A program made the position numbers and the translations under genes. Shown one piece after another: positions 1 through 6,699 of a DNA stretch of 7,289 bases. The stretch covers positions 1-7,289 of the forward strand of contig JBEVMS010000137.1 in assembly GCA_040508515.1 (NCBI GenBank), given 5' to 3'. The notes under the pieces were generated by a model. That model saw only the letters and a program-made list of their open reading frames with translations. It did no database searches and had not been told where the DNA came from. The first letter of the stretch is position 1. Each line of letters opens with the position of its first letter. The DNA comes from JBEVMS01 sp040508515 (GTDB lineage Bacteria > Pseudomonadota > Gammaproteobacteria > Xanthomonadales > Rhodanobacteraceae).

Positions 1-958
1 CCGCGGCCTGCCACGGATCGCCCTGCTCACGGCCCTTGGCCATGCGATCAATGCTGGCCGCGCGCGCCAGACAAGCCAGCCAATGTTCGCGCGGCGCCCG
101 CCGCAGCGCCTTGCGGAACAACTGCTCGCGCGCAGGCCACAAGCGTTCGAGCTTGGCTTGTGCGACGAAATCGCGCGCGTTGGCCAGCCGCAGCGCCAGT
201 TGCAATTGATTGACCAGCCACCCCATCAGCGCGATCAATTCGTCGCCCTCCGCTTGCAGGCCGGCCAGGATGTGCAGCGCGCGCTTGCCGTCGCCGGCGA
301 ACGCCGCGTCGGTCAGCTTGAAAGCGTCATAGCGCGCGCTGTCGGCGACCAGGCTTTCCATTTCGGCCGCGTCGATGCGGCCCTGCCCGTGCAGCACCAG
401 CAATTTATCGATTTCCTGCGCCGCAGCCAGCAGGTTGCCCTCGACCCGCTCGGCCAGCAAGGCGGCCGCGTCGGGCGTTGCCGAAAGGCCACGCGATGCT
501 AATCGCGCGCCGATCCAGCCGGCCCACTCGTTGGGTCGCGGCGCGTTAAACACCACCATGCAGCCGCTGGCGTCGAGCTTCTTGCTCCAGGCGCCATCGT
601 GCTTGGAACTCCATTCGGTGGCGCTGATCAACAAGGTCACGTCCGGCGGCGGATCGGCGCAGAACGCGCTGATCGCCGCGGCGCCCTCCTTGCCCGGCCG
701 ACCGCTCGGCAGGCGCAGGTCCAGCAAACGGCGCGTGGCGAACAGCGACATGCCGGCGGCAGCGCGCGCCAGATCATCCCAATCGAAGTGGTTGCCCACG
801 TCGAGCACTTCGCGTTCGCTGTAGCCGAGCTTGCGCGCCTGCGCGCGCAAGGCGTCGGCCGCCTCCAGCACCAGCAGCTCCTCGCCCGCCAGCAGATAGA
901 CCGGCTGCAAGCGATCGCTAGCCAGCGCTTTCTGCCATTGCGGAGGACTGAGCGGCAT
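1..958 (-). CDS. holA: DNA polymerase III subunit delta (clamp loader), 3' end cut by window edge
   Basis: The delta subunit is part of the clamp loader; it binds the beta sliding clamp and opens the ring so it can be placed on primed DNA. The frame is open from an ATG at 956-958 to base 2 (319 codons) with no stop, so the C-terminus lies outside the window. E. coli HolA is about 340 residues, so perhaps 20-30 are missing. The start reads MPLSPPQWQKAL, followed by PVYLLAGEE (residues 19-27), the family's degenerate AAA+ opening. GMSLFATRR (69-77) holds Leu72-Phe73, matching the E. coli Leu73-Phe74 wedge that enters the clamp pocket. ERVEGNLLAAAQEIDKLL and the ending IDRMAKGREQGDPWQAA are also typical of HolA. 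The start lies 3 bases after the lptE stop, with only a weak TTAGG upstream, so coupling to lptE translation is likely. I translated this frame by hand; identification is firm. Confidence 0.95.
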   Translation of the reverse strand, partial: MPLSPPQWQKALASDRLQPVYLLAGEELLVLEAADALRAQARKLGYSEREVLDVGNHFDWDDLARAAAGMSLFATRRLLDLRLPSGRPGKEGAAAISAFCADPPPDVTLLISATEWSSKHDGAWSKKLDASGCMVVFNAPRPNEWAGWIGARLASRGLSATPDAAALLAERVEGNLLAAAQEIDKLLVLHGQGRIDAAEMESLVADSARYDAFKLTDAAFAGDGKRALHILAGLQAEGDELIALMGWLVNQLQLALRLANARDFVAQAKLERLWPAREQLFRKALRRAPREHWLACLARAASIDRMAKGREQGDPWQAA

Positions 959-961
959 GGC

Positions 962-1528
962 CTAAGGCATGTCGTTGCTGGGCGGCGGTGGCGGCACCGC
1001 GCTGGGATCGACCTGCTTGGCCTGCTCCGGATGCTTGGTCGCCGCCTGCAAGCGGAACAGGATCGACTGCACCATGTCGTCGATCAAGCTGCCCTGGATG
1101 CCCTCGATCTGCGAAGCGTTGCCGATGGCGTTGGTGATGTCGTAGCTGTACTCACGGGTCATCTGGATGTGTTGCATGCCAACCACCGGCGTGCCATCCG
1201 GCCCCGTAACCGAGAACTGCACGTTGAAGTGCACCGCATACTCGGTGACCTGGGCCGCACCGCCGAAACTCAGCGCATCGGTGTTGAAGGTCGCCACCGG
1301 CACATTGAGTTCGGCGATCCCCACGCCGCCTTTCTCTTCCACTTCCACGCCGGAGCTGCGCAACCCGCGCACCAGCATACGGCGGAAGTCGCCACTGCCG
1401 TTGACATTCACATGCACCCGCTTCATCGACGGTGGCAACGGCACATTCTCACGCAGGTGAAAACCGCAGGCGGTCAGGCCCACCAGCAGCAAGGACATCA
1501 CGGCGACGTTGCGGAAACGGCTCAGCAT
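962..1528 (-). CDS. lptE: LPS-assembly outer-membrane lipoprotein LptE
   Basis: LptE plugs the LptD beta-barrel and helps insert lipopolysaccharide into the outer leaflet of the outer membrane. From the ATG at 1526-1528 the product is 188 residues: a positively charged start (MLSRFRN), a hydrophobic core, and the lipobox LTAC with the lipidated cysteine at 21, followed by GFHLRE, the family's hallmark opening. The conserved TREYSYD...NAIGNASQIEGIQ stretch (about 125-147) and a C-terminal helix ending FRLQAA complete the LptE fold. An in-frame ATG at 1535-1537 would add three residues and overlap the leuS stop as ATGA, but it has no spaced Shine-Dalgarno. The 1528 start has AGGA at 1537-1540, 8 bases upstream, so I prefer it. 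The tail ends in a proline run (VPPPPPSNDMP), probably unstructured. The gene sits between leuS and holA, the usual gammaproteobacterial arrangement. Function is inferred from family and synteny; the exact start is uncertain. Confidence 0.93.
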   Translation of the reverse strand: MLSRFRNVAVMSLLLVGLTACGFHLRENVPLPPSMKRVHVNVNGSGDFRRMLVRGLRSSGVEVEEKGGVGIAELNVPVATFNTDALSFGGAAQVTEYAVHFNVQFSVTGPDGTPVVGMQHIQMTREYSYDITNAIGNASQIEGIQGSLIDDMVQSILFRLQAATKHPEQAKQVDPSAVPPPPPSNDMP

Positions 1529-1533
1529 GGCTT

Positions 1534-4281
1534 TCATCCTGCGACGATGTTGACGATCTTGCCCGGTACCACGATGACTTTTCGCACGCTCAAGCCGTCC
1601 AAAAAGGTCTGCACATTGGCCTGCGCCAGCGCCAACGTTTCAATCGCCTCTTTACCCATCTGAGCGGGCACCTCGATGGTAGCGCGCAACTTGCCGTTGA
1701 CCTGCACCGCCAGCGTCAGCGAGTCGCGCACCAGCGCGGCTAAGTCCGGCTGCGGCCAGGGCTGATCTTCCAGCACCCGTTCGGCATGGCCCAGCTGCTG
1801 CCACAGCGCGTGACTGGCATGCGGGGTGATTGGATTGAGCAGCAGCACGATCGCCTCGAACGCTTCCTGACGCACCGCGCGGCCCTGCGTGCTGGCGTCG
1901 TCGAACTTGGTCAGCGCGTTGAGCAGCTCCATCAGCGCGGCGATCGCGGTGTTGAAGGACTGCCGACGGCCAATGTCGTCGCCGACCTTCTGGATGGTTT
2001 CGTGGGTCTGCCGACGCAAGGTCTTCTGCGCGGCGTCCAGCGCGGCCACCTCAAGCGCAGGCGCAGCGCCGGCGGCCACGTGATTGCCCAGTTCGCGCCA
2101 CAGGCGCTTCAAGAAGCGCGACATGCCTTCCACGCCGGCCTCGTTCCACTCCAGCGACTGCTCCGGCGGCGCGGCGAACATCGAGAACAGACGCACCGTG
2201 TCGGCGCCGAACTTGGCCACCATCGACTGCGGATCGACGCCGTTGTTCTTGGACTTGGACATCTTCTCGACGCCGCCGATCACCACCGGCTGGCCGTCGC
2301 TTTTCAGTACCGCGCCGGTGATCCGCGCCTTCTCGTCGCGTTGCACGTCCACGTCGGCCGGGTTGAACCAGCTCTTGCCGCCGTTGGCCTCTTCCCGATA
2401 GAAGGTTTCGGCGATCACCATGCCCTGGCACAGCAGGTTAACCGCCGGCTCGTCGCTGGCCACCAGCCCTTCGTCGCGCATCAGCTTGTGATAAAAGCGG
2501 AAGTACAACAGATGCAGGATCGCGTGTTCGATGCCGCCGATGTACTGGTCGACCGGCAGCCAGTGGTTGGCGCGTGCATCGACCTGCGCCTGCGCGCCGG
2601 GGCTGGTGTAGCGCGCGTAGTACCAGCTGGACTCCATGAAGGTGTCAAAGGTGTCGGTCTCGCGCTCGGCCGCGCCGCCGCATTGCGGGCAAACGCACTT
2701 GCGCCACTCCGGATCGGCCTTGATCGGCGACAGCACGCCGGAGAATTCCACATCCTCGGGCAGCACCACCGGCAGTTGGTCTTCCGGCACCGGCAGCGCG
2801 CCACAGTCAGCGCAGTAGATCACCGGGATCGGGCAGCCCCAATAACGCTGGCGCGATACGCCCCAGTCGCGCAGGCGCCAGTTGACCCGGCGCTGGCCGC
2901 GCTCGGTGGCTTCCAGCTGCGCCGCGATGGCGTCGAACGCGCCCTTGAAATCCAGCCCGTCGAACGTGCCGGAATTCACCAGAATGCCGTACTCGGTATA
3001 GGCCTTGGCGTTCTGGATCGTCTCGACGAAATCCTGCACCACTTGCAACGCAGACGACGCGGTGTAGGCATCGGTAGAGCCGCCGCCCAGCGCCAGTTGC
3101 ATCGGATCGCCGCCGGCACCGGCGCCGACCTCGCGCTTGAGTTCCTCCAGCGCATCCAGCACCGCCCGCTCGACCACCACCATCTTGATCGGCAGGTTGT
3201 ATTTCTTGGCGAATTCCCAGTCGCGCTGATCGTGGCCGGGCACCGCCATTACCGCGCCGGTGCCGTAGCCCATGAGCACGAAGTTGGCCACCCATACCGG
3301 CACCTTCTCGCCGGTCAGTGGATGGATCGCGTCGATGCCGGTGTACCAGCCGCGCTTTTCCTGGGTCTCCAGCTCCGCCTCGGAGACGCCGCCGGTGCGG
3401 CAGCTTTGGATGAACTCGGCCAGCTCCACGTTGCTTTCGGCCGCGGCCAGCGCCAGCGGATGCTCGGCGGCCACCGCGACGTAGGAGACGCCCAGCAAGG
3501 TGTCCGGCCGGGTGGTGAACACGGTCAGCGGCTCGATCTGGCCTTCCACGGTGAAGTGGATTTCAAGCCCTTCGGAGCGACCGATCCAGTTGCGCTGCAT
3601 GGTCTTGACCGCCTCGGGCCAGCCCGGCAGCGTGTCCAGACCATCCAGCAGATCCTGCGCGTAATCGGTGATCTTCAAAAACCACTGCGGGATTTCGCGT
3701 TTTTCCACCACCGCGCCGGAGCGCCAGCCGCGGCCGTCGATCACCTGCTCGTTGGCCAGCACGGTCTGATCGACCGGATCCCAGTTGACCACCGCGTTCT
3801 TGCGGTAGGCCAGGCCCTTGTTCATCAGCCGGGTGAACATCAACTGTTCCCAGCGGTAGTAGTCGGGCTTGCAGGTGGCGACTTCGCGTGTCCAGTCATA
3901 GGCGAAGCCCATGCGCTTGAGCTGCTCGCGCATGTGTTCGATGTTTTGGTAGGTCCACTTGGCCGGCGCGGTCTTGTTCTTGATCGCGGCGTTTTCGGCC
4001 GGCAGGCCAAACGCGTCCCAGCCCATCGGCTGCAACACGTTTTTGCCGTTCATCCGCTGGTAGCGACTGATCACATCGCCAATGGTGTAGTTGCGCACGT
4101 GCCCCATGTGCAACGCGCCGGAGGGATACGGCAGCATCGAAAGGCAATAGAACGTGGGCCGGGGGTCGTCCTCGTTGACCTCATAGGCGCGCTGCGCCTG
4201 CCAATAGGCTTGCGCCGCGGCTTCCACCGCCTGCGGCTGATAGCCCTGTTCGTTTGAACCCTGGTCTTGGATGTCCTGCAT
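1534..4281 (-). CDS. leuS: Leucine--tRNA ligase
   Basis: This cytoplasmic class I synthetase charges tRNA-Leu with leucine and hydrolyses mischarged tRNA. The 915-residue product contains the HIGH-type motif HMGH (58-61) and KMSKS (673-677). The CP1 editing domain spans about 236-425, with TTRPDT (256-261) and GTGAVMAVPGHDQRD (340-354); by alignment, Asp354 should be the conserved editing aspartate. Cysteines 490/493 and 531/534 form two CxxC pairs, a predicted zinc ribbon. A leucine-specific insertion precedes KMSKS (about 628-668), followed by a helical anticodon-binding domain and a C-terminal tRNA-contact domain (VQVNGKLRATIEV to the end). All catalytic and editing signatures look intact. 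The protein is longer than the roughly 860-880 residues usual in proteobacteria, mainly because of extra sequence at 371-426. No clear Shine-Dalgarno precedes the ATG (4279-4281). It is first in a leuS-lptE-holA cluster. Confidence 0.98.
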   Translation of the reverse strand: MQDIQDQGSNEQGYQPQAVEAAAQAYWQAQRAYEVNEDDPRPTFYCLSMLPYPSGALHMGHVRNYTIGDVISRYQRMNGKNVLQPMGWDAFGLPAENAAIKNKTAPAKWTYQNIEHMREQLKRMGFAYDWTREVATCKPDYYRWEQLMFTRLMNKGLAYRKNAVVNWDPVDQTVLANEQVIDGRGWRSGAVVEKREIPQWFLKITDYAQDLLDGLDTLPGWPEAVKTMQRNWIGRSEGLEIHFTVEGQIEPLTVFTTRPDTLLGVSYVAVAAEHPLALAAAESNVELAEFIQSCRTGGVSEAELETQEKRGWYTGIDAIHPLTGEKVPVWVANFVLMGYGTGAVMAVPGHDQRDWEFAKKYNLPIKMVVVERAVLDALEELKREVGAGAGGDPMQLALGGGSTDAYTASSALQVVQDFVETIQNAKAYTEYGILVNSGTFDGLDFKGAFDAIAAQLEATERGQRRVNWRLRDWGVSRQRYWGCPIPVIYCADCGALPVPEDQLPVVLPEDVEFSGVLSPIKADPEWRKCVCPQCGGAAERETDTFDTFMESSWYYARYTSPGAQAQVDARANHWLPVDQYIGGIEHAILHLLYFRFYHKLMRDEGLVASDEPAVNLLCQGMVIAETFYREEANGGKSWFNPADVDVQRDEKARITGAVLKSDGQPVVIGGVEKMSKSKNNGVDPQSMVAKFGADTVRLFSMFAAPPEQSLEWNEAGVEGMSRFLKRLWRELGNHVAAGAAPALEVAALDAAQKTLRRQTHETIQKVGDDIGRRQSFNTAIAALMELLNALTKFDDASTQGRAVRQEAFEAIVLLLNPITPHASHALWQQLGHAERVLEDQPWPQPDLAALVRDSLTLAVQVNGKLRATIEVPAQMGKEAIETLALAQANVQTFLDGLSVRKVIVVPGKIVNIVAG

Positions 4282-4284
4282 GAT

Positions 4285-4296
4285 TTCGGCGCCGAA
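4285..4296. repeat. Perfect 12-bp palindrome before leuS start
   Basis: TTCGGCGCCGAA is its own reverse complement and ends 3 bases before the leuS start codon, covering the place where a Shine-Dalgarno would normally sit. As DNA it could be a small operator half-site pair. As RNA it can only form a tight stem with a strained loop. The pattern is certain; any function is inference. Confidence 0.5.
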
Positions 4297-4352
4297 GATG
4301 AAGCATTGGCAGCGTATGTACCGACCGGGGCCGGAGCTGCGGTGAACGCGGC

Positions 4353-4381
4353 AGACTAGCCTAGCGCAGCCTGCCAGCCAA
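4353..4381 (-). promoter_or_regulatory. Candidate sigma-70 promoter for leuS-lptE-holA
   Basis: On the minus strand TTGGCT (4376-4381) and TAGTCT (4353-4358) are separated by exactly 17 bases. They match the -35 and -10 consensus at 4 of 6 and 3 of 6 positions. Transcription would begin near 4346 and leave a leader of about 65 bases before leuS. This is the best-spaced pair I found in the only intergenic gap (4282-4405). No rho-independent terminator is evident there: no strong stem followed by a T run. Read-through from pqiABC is therefore also possible. In GC-rich DNA such matches arise by chance, so confidence is low. Confidence 0.35.
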
Positions 4382-4405
4382 GCCTTCGACGCGCCGGAGG
4401 AACCC

Positions 4406-5014
4406 TCAGCCGCCCGGACAGCTCACCGGCTGACCGGCCGCAAACGGCCGTGCGGCACGGCCAATCTGCTCGGCCAAGCGCTGCAAGGCCTGCTGATGCC
4501 CCTGCACCAAGGCGTCGTAACCCGCCCCGACCGACTCACGAATCTGGCTGGTGCAAGCCAGCGTGGCGCCATCGACGGGTTGCGACAGACGCAAACTCCA
4601 GGCCGCGTCGATCAGCGCATAATCGCCCGGCAGCGAGTCGAAGCGGCGCAGATTCAGTGTGATCCGCAGCACCGGCTTGCTGCCCATCGGCAAACCATTG
4701 ACGTTCTGTCCCGGCAGCGCCTGCACCAGATCAGAGGACAGCGCGCTGTGCACCTCATCGGCCAGCGGCGCGACCCAGCGCTCGCCGTCCAGCAGCGCTA
4801 CGCCCTGCTCGCCCTGACGCACCACCAATTGCGGCTGATCGACCTGCACCGGGATGTGCACCGGCAACAGCTCGAACGGCAGCGACGCACCAACGCTGAC
4901 GTTGCTCGGTGTCGCCGCTGGCGCCACCAGCGTGTGGTAGTGCATCGGTGCCGAGGCGCAGGCGGCCAGCATCAGCGCCAACGTGGCGGCGGCCAGGGAG
5001 CGGAGGCGGATCAT
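4406..5014 (-). CDS. pqiC: PqiC-type outer-membrane lipoprotein (ABC-type transport auxiliary lipoprotein family)
   Basis: PqiC is the outer-membrane lipoprotein partner of the PqiAB lipid conduit, thought to receive the distal end of PqiB. The 202-residue product starts with a lipoprotein signal: MIRLRSLAAA, a hydrophobic core, and lipobox LAAC with cysteine 19. MHYHTLVAP (24-32) corresponds to the family's YYTL/P strand after the lipid anchor. PVHIPVQVDQPQLVVRQG (51-68), followed by DGERWVAPLADEV, is the characteristic core, and a long C-terminal helix (about 165-187) closes the domain. Cys154 (LACTSQ) and Cys199 (VSCPGG) could form a periplasmic disulfide. The ATG overlaps the pqiB stop as ATGA, and a strong AAGGAAG (5021-5027) sits 6 bases upstream, so coupled translation with pqiB is likely. 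Family assignment rests on lipobox, core motif and operon position; transported substrate is not deducible. Confidence 0.88.
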   Translation of the reverse strand: MIRLRSLAAATLALMLAACASAPMHYHTLVAPAATPSNVSVGASLPFELLPVHIPVQVDQPQLVVRQGEQGVALLDGERWVAPLADEVHSALSSDLVQALPGQNVNGLPMGSKPVLRITLNLRRFDSLPGDYALIDAAWSLRLSQPVDGATLACTSQIRESVGAGYDALVQGHQQALQRLAEQIGRAARPFAAGQPVSCPGG

Positions 5015-6699
5015 GGCGTGCTTCCTTGTGGGTGGGTGGCATCGCGAGCGGGCGACGGGATCGCCTGCATCGGTGCCGGATCGGCCTTGCGTCCGCGCAA
5101 CAGCGCTTCGGGATGCACGCTGAGGTAATCGGTCAGTACGCGCAGCGAACGCGCCGCCCGCTGCAATTCGCCCAGCGTGCCGCCCAGGTTCTGCTGCAAC
5201 GGGGAATCGGGCGACAGCGCCTGATTGGCATTGCCCACGGTCTGCTTGACACCCTCCAGGGTGCTGTTGAACTGCGGCAACGTCTGCCCGTTGACCTGTT
5301 TGATGGTGCTATTCAACGACACCAGGGTCTGGTCCAGATGCTGGCCGATCTGGTCGAACGGCACCTTCTGGATCTTGCTGACGATTTCGCCCAGTTGCTC
5401 TTGCAGCTTGTCGAAGCTGCCGCCCGTGGTGGGAATCTCCAGCGGTTTAGCTTCAGGGTTGTAGTCGACCTTGGGCGCGCTGGGCACGAAATCCAGCGCG
5501 ATGTAGAGCTGACCGGTCAGCAGATTGCCGGTGCGCGCCTGTGCGCGCAGGCCTTGCGCGATCAACCCCCCCATCAGATGCGACATGTTGGCGTCGTCGT
5601 GGCGGGCCTTGGCCAACGCTTCAAGCTTGGTATAGGCCTTGCCCAGGCGCTGCGGGTAGACCAGCGCGCCGACGATGACCGGGAAGCGCTGCTTCTTCTC
5701 GTCGTAATCGAGGTTGACTGAAACCACCTTGCCGATGTTCAGGCCCAGGAACTCCACCGGCGCATCCACCGCCAGCCCGCGCACAGAACCATTGAATCGC
5801 ATGCGGATATAGCGCGCCTCGCCATCCGGCGGGGCCATCGCGGTGGTCTGATCGTCAAACAGCTGGAACGGCGCGTCGGACGCCGCCGGCGTCGCGTCGC
5901 GTGGTCCAGGCGGGTCTTGAAACGCCACGCCGCCAGCCAACACCGTGGCCAGCGACTGGGTATTGAGCTTGAGCCCGTTGGCGCCCAGCGCCACCTGCAC
6001 GCCGCTGGCATTCCAGAAGCGCGATGCGTTGGTGACGAAACGGTCGTTCGGCCCATCGATGAATACCTGCAACGACACGCCCTTGCCGTCCGGATCAAGC
6101 TGGTAGGACACCACCCGACCCACCTGGATGCGGCGGAAATACACCGGCGAACCGATGTCCAGCGAGCCCAGGTCATCGCTATGCAGGCGGAACGTTTTTC
6201 CCGGTGCGCCATGGGTTACCGCCGGCGGCGTCTCCAGCCCCTTGAACTCGCTCTTGGCTTCCTTCGAGGCACCCACATCGGCGCCGATAAAAGCGCCCGA
6301 CAGCAAGGTATCGATCCCCGACACCCCGCCCAATCCGATCCGTGGCCGCACCACCCAGAACCGCGTGTCGGCGGTGGCAAAGCCCTCGGCACTCTTGTCC
6401 AGGTTTACCGCCACGATCACATGGCTGCGATCGGAGCTCAGCGTGATCTTGTTGACCTTGCCGATCACCACGTTCTTGTACCTGACCTGAGTCTTGCCCG
6501 CCTCCAGCCCCTGCGCGGTCTGAAAACTGATCTTGATGCTCGGCCCTTCGGACAGCCAGCCGTGGATCACCAGCGACAGGCCGACCAGGGCAGCCAGCAC
6601 CGGCACCAGCCAAATCAGCGACACGCTCCAGCGGCCGTGGCGGTGAATCTCCGGCTGCGGCAACTCGTCGATGGTGGCTGGCGTGCGTTGGTCAGTCAT
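5011..6699 (-). CDS. pqiB: PqiB-type triple MCE-domain lipid-transport protein
   Basis: PqiB-family proteins are anchored in the inner membrane and form stacked hexameric MCE rings with a long needle crossing the periplasm to move lipids. From the ATG at 6697-6699 the product is 562 residues, close to E. coli PqiB (546). One transmembrane helix lies at about 24-47 (SVSLIWLVPVLAALVGLSLV). Three MCE repeats follow at about 52-145, 168-262 and 295-407, with parallel motifs GLEAGKTQVRYKNVVIGKV, SLDIGSPVYFRRIQVGRV and GLAVDAPVEFLGLNIGKV. Glycine- and leucine-rich pore-loop segments (GIDTLLSGAFIGAD; HLMGGLIAQGLRAQ) are visible. A helical region at about 426-535 predicts the needle and ends SLRVLTDYLSVHPEALLRG, a family signature. 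A longer start at 6714 is possible but has no Shine-Dalgarno; AGGGA at 6705-6709 lies 5 bases before the chosen ATG. The gene overlaps pqiA by 8 bases and pqiC by 4. Confidence 0.95.
   Translation of the reverse strand: MTDQRTPATIDELPQPEIHRHGRWSVSLIWLVPVLAALVGLSLVIHGWLSEGPSIKISFQTAQGLEAGKTQVRYKNVVIGKVNKITLSSDRSHVIVAVNLDKSAEGFATADTRFWVVRPRIGLGGVSGIDTLLSGAFIGADVGASKEAKSEFKGLETPPAVTHGAPGKTFRLHSDDLGSLDIGSPVYFRRIQVGRVVSYQLDPDGKGVSLQVFIDGPNDRFVTNASRFWNASGVQVALGANGLKLNTQSLATVLAGGVAFQDPPGPRDATPAASDAPFQLFDDQTTAMAPPDGEARYIRMRFNGSVRGLAVDAPVEFLGLNIGKVVSVNLDYDEKKQRFPVIVGALVYPQRLGKAYTKLEALAKARHDDANMSHLMGGLIAQGLRAQARTGNLLTGQLYIALDFVPSAPKVDYNPEAKPLEIPTTGGSFDKLQEQLGEIVSKIQKVPFDQIGQHLDQTLVSLNSTIKQVNGQTLPQFNSTLEGVKQTVGNANQALSPDSPLQQNLGGTLGELQRAARSLRVLTDYLSVHPEALLRGRKADPAPMQAIPSPARDATHPQGSTP

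Noticed and set aside
599..1663. A 354-codon plus-strand open frame across holA and lptE.
   Set aside because: It spans two well-supported minus-strand genes and their junction, and its composition (His/Arg/Gln-rich) is that of an antisense shadow.
1786..4257. An 823-codon plus-strand open frame running almost the full length of leuS on the opposite strand.
   Set aside because: It is antisense to a gene with complete family motifs, and its product is low-complexity His/Arg/Gln/Ala-rich with no recognisable domain. GC-rich third positions in leuS remove stop codons from the opposite strand, which explains it.
4181..4306. A 41-codon minus-strand frame starting MLHLRRRN just upstream of leuS and overlapping its start, resembling a leader peptide with Leu codons.
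   Set aside because: It has no Shine-Dalgarno, only two early Leu codons, no following attenuator, and it extends into leuS out of frame. Leucine attenuation of leuS by such a peptide is not an established mechanism in this group.
4406..4460. GC-rich inverted segments around the end of pqiC (GGCCG/CGGCC and CCGG pairs), considered as a terminator.
   Set aside because: The stems are short and compete with one another, they lie within the coding sequence, and no T-rich tail follows on the minus strand.
5403..5420. A 7-bp inverted repeat with a 4-base loop (GCAGCTT / AAGCTGC) inside pqiB.
   Set aside because: It is short, has no T run, and lies deep inside coding sequence at the start of the helical needle region, so it is not a terminator and is probably chance.
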